A stretch of DNA of 7,091 nt from Mucilaginibacter_A sp964244955 (GTDB lineage Bacteria > Bacteroidota > Bacteroidia > Sphingobacteriales > Sphingobacteriaceae), in contig CAXTKQ010000155.1 in NCBI GenBank assembly GCA_964244955.1, positions 1 to 7,091 of the forward strand, read 5' to 3'. The position numbers and the translations under genes were made by a program. Each line of letters begins with the position of its first letter. The stretch's first letter is position 1. The notes under the pieces are model-generated. The model ran no database searches and was not told the origin of the DNA. It saw nothing but the letters and a program-made list of their open reading frames with translations. Of the stretch, positions 6,672 to 7,091 are shown piece by piece.

Positions 6672-6685
6672 ATGCTTCTTTTACC
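6672..6685 (-). repeat. dispersed intergenic repeat, copy F (GGTAAAAGAAGCAT)
   Basis: A full 14-base match on the minus strand, beginning only 3 bases after the esterase stop codon. With copy E it brackets the esterase gene as an inverted pair pointing inward, as copies C and D bracket the S9 peptidase gene. The flank gives the 8-base palindrome TACCGGTA (6682-6689). Pairing with upstream arms is weaker than in copies B, C and E. Confidence 0.85.
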
Positions 6686-6771
6686 GGTACTTTTTTAGGT
6701 TGATGAAAAGCTATTGGTTTGAAATTGCTAATAATTTTTATCAGGAATAAAGGTGCAACGTGCCGTAACTG

Positions 6772-6812
6772 AATTATAATTAAAAACAGAAATCAAGTTT
6801 TTAATTATAATT
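6772..6812. repeat. perfect 16-base inverted repeat before the cyanophycinase-like gene
   Basis: AATTATAATTAAAAAC (6772-6787) and its exact reverse complement (6797-6812) are separated by nine bases. Each arm itself contains the palindrome AATTATAATT. The right arm ends 7 bases before the ATG at 6820. In mRNA it would form a long A-U hairpin directly in front of the start codon. It could be an operator for a dimeric regulator, a translation-control hairpin, or an unusual AT-rich terminator for the esterase transcript. Confidence 0.85.
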
Positions 6813-6819
6813 TTAAATT

Positions 6820-7091
6820 ATGAAAAAACACCTTTTTCTTCCGGTCATCCTGCTGCTTGTTGGTTTTACCGTTGCTATCGCCCAAACGCCTATTCAAATC
6901 AACCCAAAATCTACCACCAGGCACGGGCCGGAAAAAGGTTCGCTGCTGATTATCGGTGGTAATGTTGGCACTACGCCATCCATTTGGAACAAGTTTGTAG
7001 AACTGGCCGGCGGAAAAGCCAACGCAAAAATTGTGGTGATTACGGCTGCGGCCGGAGATTCTGCGGCCTACCGTTTTCAGGATGTAGAGCA
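6820..7091 (+). CDS. cyanophycinase-like protein (peptidase S51 family), secreted, partial N-terminus
   Basis: Only the first 90 codons are in the window. Residues 1-21 are a signal peptide cut near AIA-Q. The mature part opens with GPEKGSLLIIGGN (36-48), then FVELAGGKANAKIVVITAAAGD (59-80), the usual first strand, helix and second strand of cyanophycinases. That family cleaves beta-Asp-Arg bonds of cyanophycin or related isoaspartyl peptides with a catalytic Ser, which lies beyond the window edge. The exported form suggests use of outside peptide polymer as a nitrogen source; this is inference. The start is the only ATG placed before the signal peptide; no Shine-Dalgarno sequence is seen, and a 16-base inverted repeat ends 7 bases upstream. 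Confidence 0.85.
   Translation, partial: MKKHLFLPVILLLVGFTVAIAQTPIQINPKSTTRHGPEKGSLLIIGGNVGTTPSIWNKFVELAGGKANAKIVVITAAAGDSAAYRFQDVE

Noticed and set aside
1..7091. tRNA, rRNA, CRISPR array, insertion sequence or transposase
   Set aside because: No cloverleaf, no regularly spaced direct repeats, and no transposase or integrase motifs were seen on either strand.

Overview
The window looks like chromosomal DNA from a Bacteroidota bacterium, most likely of the Sphingobacteriaceae (Pedobacter/Mucilaginibacter type). The reasons are AT-rich intergenic DNA, no Shine-Dalgarno sequences before the starts, perfect TAnnTTTG -7 boxes before two genes, and a set of exported hydrolases typical of polymer-degrading members of this phylum. 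The family-level placement is inference from protein style, not from a marker gene.

Layout: (1) 1-683, minus strand, is the 5' part of an exported GH5 glycoside hydrolase, interrupted by a 10-N assembly gap and cut by the window edge. (2) 763-1632, minus, is a complete GH16 laminarinase-type lipoprotein just upstream of the GH5 gene in the same direction. Together they suggest beta-glucan (laminarin-like) breakdown. (3) 1916-2287, plus, is a small four-helix membrane protein of the DUF486/DMT group. (4) 2401-4755, minus, is an exported prolyl-oligopeptidase-type (S9, DPP4-fold) serine peptidase. (5) 5076-6668, plus, is an exported type-B carboxylesterase, divergent from the peptidase. (6) 6820-7091, plus, is the start of an exported cyanophycinase-like (S51) protein, cut by the window edge. 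Five of the six proteins carry a signal peptide or lipobox, so the region is mostly a cluster of secreted or periplasmic hydrolases; the small membrane protein is the exception.

The most unusual feature is not a gene. A 12-14 base motif, GGTAAAAGAAGCAT (reverse ATGCTTCTTTTACC), occurs six times, with at least one copy in every one of the five intergenic regions and none inside the real genes. Four copies match over all 14 bases and two over the 12-base core. Several copies sit in imperfect hairpins whose inner stems differ in sequence, and one pair (4866-4947) forms an inverted repeat between two divergent genes. Read in the ATGCTTCTTTTA direction every copy opens ATG-CTT-CTT-TTA, giving tiny frames such as MLLLPVLF-stop. 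I do not recognise this as a described element. A second structure, a perfect 16-base inverted repeat, lies 7 bases before the cyanophycinase-like start codon.
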